From contig JAVHPJ010000218.1 in assembly GCA_036170535.1 (NCBI GenBank), forward strand, positions 1-27,246: a stretch of 27,246 bases of DNA, in the 5' to 3' direction. The translations under genes and the position numbers were made by a program. Positions within the stretch are counted from its first letter, which is position 1; every line of letters begins with the position of its first letter. Positions 23,702 through 27,246 of this stretch are shown here, one piece after another. The stretch comes from SSF53 sp036170535 (GTDB taxonomy: Bacteria > Spirochaetota > Leptospiria > Leptospirales > Leptonemataceae). The notes beneath the pieces were generated by a model. The model searched no databases. It saw nothing but the letters and a program-made list of their open reading frames with translations, and was not told the DNA's origin.

Positions 23702-24181
23702 ATGCAAGCCGAAAACCCCTTTGCAATTCCAGATTTCGCCCATCGCACCCGCATTAAGGTGCGTTGGAACGAACTCGATGCCAATGGACATGTGAACAAC
23801 ATGTACTATCACAGTTACTTTGACCAGGCGCGTATTGAAGCCTTCGCTGACGCGGGCGTGGATCGCACGCGCATGCTGGAACTGGGGATCGGCCCCGTCA
23901 TTTACCGGTCGGAGATCGATTACCGCAAAGAATTGAAGCACCCGGACTATGCGCTACTTTCAACCTGGTTTGTGGAAGGCGAACGGGCGCGCGGCGTGGT
24001 CATGCAGACCCTGGAAAGCGAACGCGACGAACGGCTGGTTGCCACCGCAAGATTTAACGGCTTTTTTATGGATCTGCGGCGCGGACGTCCGGTTCCCATG
24101 CCGGATGAGATTCGCAATAGCCTGACGGCGGGGGTCGCGTCGCCGCAGCCTGGCGGGAGTTCCAGGAATTATCCGTGCTAG
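23702..24181 (+). CDS. Acyl-CoA thioesterase, hotdog fold (4HBT family)
   Basis: 159 aa. The single hotdog domain (about 12-135) carries the 4-hydroxybenzoyl-CoA thioesterase-type motif VRWNELDANGHVNNMYYHSYFDQAR spread over about 20-44, with the catalytic aspartate in DANGHVNN. Expected reaction: hydrolysis of acyl-CoA (or acyl-ACP) thioesters in the cytosol; chain length cannot be told. The start is set by GGAGGT six nt upstream. It is probably repressed by the divergent TetR protein through two operators. The stop TAG shares the palindrome CTAG (24178-24181) with the stop of the convergent lipoprotein gene. Confidence 0.93.
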   Translation: MQAENPFAIPDFAHRTRIKVRWNELDANGHVNNMYYHSYFDQARIEAFADAGVDRTRMLELGIGPVIYRSEIDYRKELKHPDYALLSTWFVEGERARGVVMQTLESERDERLVATARFNGFFMDLRRGRPVPMPDEIRNSLTAGVASPQPGGSSRNYPC

Positions 24182-24777
24182 ATCCCGCTGATGACGCCGG
24201 AGTAGCGCTTGATCTCGTCGATTTCCGCGCCCGGCTCAAGGTCGTCGAGTTCCTCTTCCACGCCCATGGCCGCCGGTCCGCCGGGCGGAGTTACAAAAAA
24301 CTCCACCTGGTCGACAGCGATGCTGTCGTGGGCGATTTTCAGCAAATAACGCCCGGGTCGCAGCGCTTCGTAATTCTGGCGGATAAATTTTCGTTCGCCA
24401 ATGGTTTCAAGAGTGACGCGACGCAAATCAACTTCGACAGGTTGCGGAGTGCTGTTGTTTTCATAGAGCGCGACTAAAAATTTGTCGGGATCGTAAGAGC
24501 CGCTCTGAATCTCATATAACCACCAGATCGTCTCATGATCCTGGAAATACAACTGCTCGTGGCCGTAGCGGTACTCGGTCGCAGGCAAAAGACTGCGTTC
24601 GAGCGGCGTAAGCTCGCGATCGTCCGTGCTGGCCCACGCAAATTGGCCGCGCACGCCCGTGTCGCAAGCGCTCAGCATGCCGGCGAGCAGCAGGATCGCC
24701 GCCGCGTACACAAACCGTAGCGCAAGCGCGCGCGGCGGACGCGGTGCGGACTCGTTTTGAATTACAGTCGCCCGCAT
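24178..24777 (-). CDS. Lipoprotein of unknown function
   Basis: 199 aa. The N-terminus has a basic region, the hydrophobic stretch FVYAAAILLLAGM and the lipobox LSAC (Cys38), a good signal-peptidase II site. The mature part is rich in aromatic and acidic residues (YRYGHEQLYFQDHETIWWLYE) with beta-strand-like segments (KFLVALYENN, VEVDLRRVTLETIG, RYLLKIAHDS) and an acidic C-terminus (EEELDDLEPGAEIDEI). I do not recognise a family. The ATG at 24777 lies four nt after the HEAT lipoprotein stop, with AAGG nearby, indicating co-translation. An upstream in-frame start at 24861 would sit inside the neighbouring gene. Confidence 0.82.
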   Translation of the reverse strand: MRATVIQNESAPRPPRALALRFVYAAAILLLAGMLSACDTGVRGQFAWASTDDRELTPLERSLLPATEYRYGHEQLYFQDHETIWWLYEIQSGSYDPDKFLVALYENNSTPQPVEVDLRRVTLETIGERKFIRQNYEALRPGRYLLKIAHDSIAVDQVEFFVTPPGGPAAMGVEEELDDLEPGAEIDEIKRYSGVISGI

Positions 24778-24781
24778 GCCT

Positions 24782-26179
24782 TCAGATCTGATTTTCGCGC
24801 ACCAGCTGCAACAAGATCGTCGCCTGCCAGCGCTTGATAGCGAATAGTTGCGAGAGCGCAAAAATGCGCAACGGATCGTCGGGATATTCTTCGATCACGT
24901 TCCACACCACGCTGCTGAGACTGCCGGGATAGTTTATGCCGTCTTGCAGACGCTCGCGCTGTCCCTCATCGTCGCCGCCGAACTGCTTGCGGTACGAACG
25001 ATAAATGAATTGAGCTTTGTCTTCTTCGCTGTCACTATACGAAAGCAACGCGCTGTGAATCTGATTCTGCAAAATGCGGCTGTCGGCCTGGAAGGCGGAG
25101 TCGAATGCGCGACCCAGGCGCCGGCGATAATCGGCGGGATAAGCGCGGGGACGCGCACCTGTTCTGGCGCGGGCGAGCGGGCGCGGGTCGCGCTCTGCGG
25201 CCAGTTCGCGGGCGCGGGCCCGCTCGCGATTGCGCAGGTACTCCAGGCGACTCTCGGCGTCGGTCAAAGCGGGCTTGCGTTGGTCGCGCACCACTTCAAC
25301 CTTCTCTTCGACCGGTTTGGGTCGCAGTTGCGCTTCAATGACGGACGGATCGACGCCGCGAATCAACGCCATGGACGCAAGACTCATGCGCTTGATGTCG
25401 GGATCGGAAGTAGAATTGTACACGTCGCGAAAGGCGGCGAAAGTCAGATCGTCTTTGCTATGAATCGCCAGTTCTTCAAACGCGATCGTCACGAGTTCGC
25501 GGGGTTCGGTCTGGTAGTTCGCAACCAGCTCTCGGTAGGGCGAACGGGCCTTTTCTTGCAGCATTGCATCGTCGATCCGGCGGACGGCGGTGAGCGCATT
25601 AAGTCGCACCTCGGTAGACTCCGCTCTGCGAGCCAGTCCCAGAACAATGTCGTACGCCGGCTCGTTGCGAAATGCGAGCAGCGCGTCCATTGCGGCGGCG
25701 GATAGCGCCGGGTTCGCGGCGCTGCGCTCCAGCAGCGGCAGCGCGGCCTCGGTTTTTTGACGGCCAAAGTAGCTCAGGACTTCCGAGTTCACGAGACTCG
25801 GATCGCGCTCCACGACGCCAAGGATCGCAGGAGCCGACTGAGACTCGTTGCGCGCAACGAGCAGCGATAGCGCCAGCGCTCGATTCTCACCATTCGTCGC
25901 CGGATGCTCCAGAAGTTGGACGACTGCCTGCTGACCGCGCGCCGAGGGATCGCTGGCGACCGCCTGGATCGCTTCATCGCGCAGGCCCGCTGGAATTTCG
26001 CCGTAACTCGCGACGATGCCCTGGACCTGCTGCTGGCCCTGACCACTCTGAATGCGCGTACGCGCATCGCGCAAATCCTGCGCTGTATTGTAGCTCTGGC
26101 AGGCCCCGAAGCCGAGGGCAAGCGCAGCCAGGCCGGCCGCGGCGAAGCTGCGGTTAAATCGATCCATTTGCCGGTCCAT
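24782..26179 (-). CDS. HEAT-repeat-like lipoprotein
   Basis: 465 aa. The signal peptide (FAAAGLAALALGFGAC) ends in a lipobox with Cys27. Residues about 40-300 are tandem helical pairs of HEAT/armadillo type, for example RDEAIQAVASDPSARGQQAVVQLL and VRLNALTAVRRI. A charged Arg/Glu-rich linker (about 300-350) leads to a helical C-terminal domain (about 350-465) with no clear relative. The likely role is a protein-binding scaffold at the outer or inner membrane surface. Two in-frame ATGs (26179 and 26167) are possible starts; the first is used. It is flanked at 11 nt and 4 nt by same-strand genes, so it belongs to a three-gene unit. Confidence 0.85.
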   Translation of the reverse strand: MDRQMDRFNRSFAAAGLAALALGFGACQSYNTAQDLRDARTRIQSGQGQQQVQGIVASYGEIPAGLRDEAIQAVASDPSARGQQAVVQLLEHPATNGENRALALSLLVARNESQSAPAILGVVERDPSLVNSEVLSYFGRQKTEAALPLLERSAANPALSAAAMDALLAFRNEPAYDIVLGLARRAESTEVRLNALTAVRRIDDAMLQEKARSPYRELVANYQTEPRELVTIAFEELAIHSKDDLTFAAFRDVYNSTSDPDIKRMSLASMALIRGVDPSVIEAQLRPKPVEEKVEVVRDQRKPALTDAESRLEYLRNRERARARELAAERDPRPLARARTGARPRAYPADYRRRLGRAFDSAFQADSRILQNQIHSALLSYSDSEEDKAQFIYRSYRKQFGGDDEGQRERLQDGINYPGSLSSVVWNVIEEYPDDPLRIFALSQLFAIKRWQATILLQLVRENQI

Positions 26180-26190
26180 CCTACTTTGAC

Positions 26191-26382
26191 TTATCGGCCG
26201 TCGTTTGAGTTCTCTTCGATGATTCTCGCGCGGCGGGAGACGTCTTTTTCCGGGGGGGCGGCGAGCGGATCCGCCTCTGGAACGGCGGCGCCGCGGGCGT
26301 AATGGGCGACCATGCGAAAGAAACGGCGCACAAGCAGACCAGCAAAAACTGCGAGGGCGAAAAAGAAGATCAACTTGAACAT
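26191..26382 (-). CDS. Small single-pass membrane protein
   Basis: 63 aa from the ATG at 26382. One transmembrane helix (FKLIFFFALAVFAGLLVRRFF, residues 2-22) is followed by a cytoplasmic-looking tail rich in Ala/Pro and charged residues, ending ARIIEENSNDGR. An upstream in-frame ATG at 26418 would add 12 residues (SGSGRWRPFAL...) and has no better ribosome site. It ends 11 nt before the HEAT lipoprotein start, which supports its being a real gene. The function is unknown. Confidence 0.65.
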   Translation of the reverse strand: MFKLIFFFALAVFAGLLVRRFFRMVAHYARGAAVPEADPLAAPPEKDVSRRARIIEENSNDGR

Positions 26383-26424
26383 AAGCGCGAAAGGCCGCCA
26401 GCGGCCCGACCCGGACATGCGGGC

Positions 26425-26446
26425 GTCGGCGGCCTGCGCCGCCGAC
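26425..26446 (-). terminator. Strong hairpin downstream of the carboxypeptidase-regulatory-domain gene
   Basis: GTCGGCGGC-CTGC-GCCGCCGAC: perfect 9-bp arms with a 4-nt loop, about 75 nt after the stop at 26521 as transcribed. No T-run follows on the minus strand. It could be a terminator stem without a U-tract or an mRNA 3'-end stabiliser ahead of the next genes. Confidence 0.4.
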
Positions 26447-26478
26447 TCAATTTACAGGCGGCCGCGCGCCGGCCCGCA

Positions 26479-26490
26479 GCCCCCGGGGGC
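26479..26490. repeat. 12-bp perfect palindrome GCCCCCGGGGGC
   Basis: Lies in the non-coding gap between the small membrane protein and the partial gene. It has no loop, so as RNA it would form a stem only between molecules or by opening the centre; the meaning is unclear. Confidence 0.4.
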
Positions 26491-26520
26491 CGGGGCGCCG
26501 CATGAACCGGCGCCGCGCCC

Positions 26521-27246
26521 TCAGGGACGCTGACGCATATCGAGGCGTTCCTTGAGCACAATATCGACCTGGGTGGCCTTGCCTTCTTCCACGCTCAGAT
26601 AGCGATTATCGAGCGGGGTGCTTTCCAGAAACGAAGCCTTGATAAAGTAGGTGTCGCCCGCCGGAAGATTCAAGAACCAGAAGCTGCCGTCCGAGGTGCT
26701 GCGCATCTTGTGCTGCTGGTTGGTCCCGACCACCGTCGGCATCCAGATTTCCTGGCCGGCCAGCGGAGTGTCAAAGTTGCGGAAGAAGACTTTGCCCTGG
26801 ATCGAGCCAAAACCAGAGAGCGAAGCAACGACAAAGAGCTTGTTGTTTTGCGCCGTACGCTCAACGCCAAGGCGTTGATTGATGATCGGATAACCATCGG
26901 CGAGGATTTCGATTTCGTGCACGCCAGTGGGGATGCCGCTCACGTCGATGCGCGCAACCTGGTTGTTAAAGCGCTGACCGCGATAACTGTAAAAGCCCAG
27001 CGGAATTTGTTCACCAGTCTGCTGGCGCAATTGCGCTTCATTGAGCCAGGTAATGCGCGTGCGATATTCTTGTCCGGAAAACTTCACGGCGATTCGACGG
27101 TCTTCGTTGCCGCGCCGGTTGCGCATGATCAAAGTCATCGGGTCCATCGGCGTGGGGCCGGCGGCGATGCTTTTCAGGATGGTCGTGTAGATAATCGCGC
27201 TGCCGTCGTCATTGTGTTCGACGACTTCCGGTTCGGCCGGCGGCAC
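26521..27246 (-). CDS. Protein with carboxypeptidase-regulatory-like beta-sandwich domain, 5' end outside window
   Basis: At least 241 codons, open to the window edge, so the N-terminus and any signal peptide are missing. The GTG at the edge need not be the start. The visible part is all beta. Residues about 40-130 are an uncharacterised segment with GIPTGVHEIEILADGYPI. Residues about 145-235 form a CarboxypepD_reg/transthyretin-like domain: GSIQGKVFFRNFDTPLAG, STSDGSFWFLNLPAGDTYFIKAS and the closing strand TQVDIVLKE. Such domains occur in surface and periplasmic proteins as spacers or binding modules. The 138-nt gap to the next same-strand gene holds a strong hairpin. Confidence 0.8.
   Translation of the reverse strand: MPPAEPEVVEHNDDGSAIIYTTILKSIAAGPTPMDPMTLIMRNRRGNEDRRIAVKFSGQEYRTRITWLNEAQLRQQTGEQIPLGFYSYRGQRFNNQVARIDVSGIPTGVHEIEILADGYPIINQRLGVERTAQNNKLFVVASLSGFGSIQGKVFFRNFDTPLAGQEIWMPTVVGTNQQHKMRSTSDGSFWFLNLPAGDTYFIKASFLESTPLDNRYLSVEEGKATQVDIVLKERLDMRQRP

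Noticed and set aside
1..27246. Mobile elements, prophage, CRISPR arrays, tRNA or rRNA genes
   Set aside because: No transposase or integrase frames, no regularly spaced repeats and no cloverleaf-like stretches were seen in the short gaps.

Overview
The window looks like chromosome of a high-GC, double-membrane spirochaete of the Leptospira/Leptonema/Turneriella type (order Leptospirales). The strongest argument is the heme block at 15.6-23.0 kb. It has hemA, a fused hemC-hemD, hemL, a histidine kinase, an OmpR-type response regulator and hemE in the order known from Leptospira (HemKR system). Upstream of hemA lies an exact TGACA-N6-TGACA, the published HemR 'hem box'. Many lipoproteins with loose lipoboxes and a 7TM/PAS/HATPase sensor fit as well. 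The GC content (around 60% by eye) is far above Leptospira itself, so this is probably a distant or uncultured lineage. That placement is inference.

Layout. 0-1 kb: a secreted M64-type metallopeptidase whose 5' end probably lies outside the window. 1-7.1 kb (minus strand): a RapA-like SNF2 helicase, then a 7TM sensor with PAS and RsbW-like ATPase domains, then an ECF41-type sigma factor with its SnoaL-like C-terminal domain. 7.4-11.6 kb (plus): a TPR lipoprotein, a serine beta-lactamase-fold lipoprotein, a 101-residue membrane protein resembling the N-terminal module of such hydrolases, a YedK/HMCES protein, a membrane-anchored amidase_2 and a small XRE regulator with two inverted repeats in front. 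11.6-13.6 kb (minus): an M15 D,D-carboxypeptidase lipoprotein and an exported coiled-coil protein. 13.7-14.7 kb (plus): a glycosyltransferase-like protein with a methyltransferase-like N-terminus. 14.7-15.6 kb (minus): an EamA transporter divergent from hemA. 15.7-23.0 kb (plus): the heme operon. 23.0-24.2 kb: a TetR regulator and a thioesterase, divergent across two matching operators. 24.2-27.2 kb (minus): two lipoproteins and a small membrane protein in a tight cluster, preceded by a partial carboxypeptidase-regulatory-domain protein.

How it works together. The heme genes overlap by 4 nt or lie within 37 nt, so they should be co-transcribed and coupled. HemA and HemL make 5-aminolevulinate from glutamyl-tRNA, HemC-HemD turns porphobilinogen into uroporphyrinogen III, and HemE decarboxylates it. 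The embedded kinase and regulator probably close a heme feedback loop through the hem box. hemB and the late genes (hemN/F, hemG, hemH) are not in the window. The hem box sits between hemA and the EamA transporter, so that transporter may belong to the regulon. Several genes at 8.4-12.4 kb act on peptidoglycan or have penicillin-binding-protein-like folds.

There is no sign of insertion sequences, prophage, CRISPR, tRNA or rRNA. No gene-free stretch exceeds about 270 bases. Coding is compact, with three convergent gene pairs overlapping at their stop codons.
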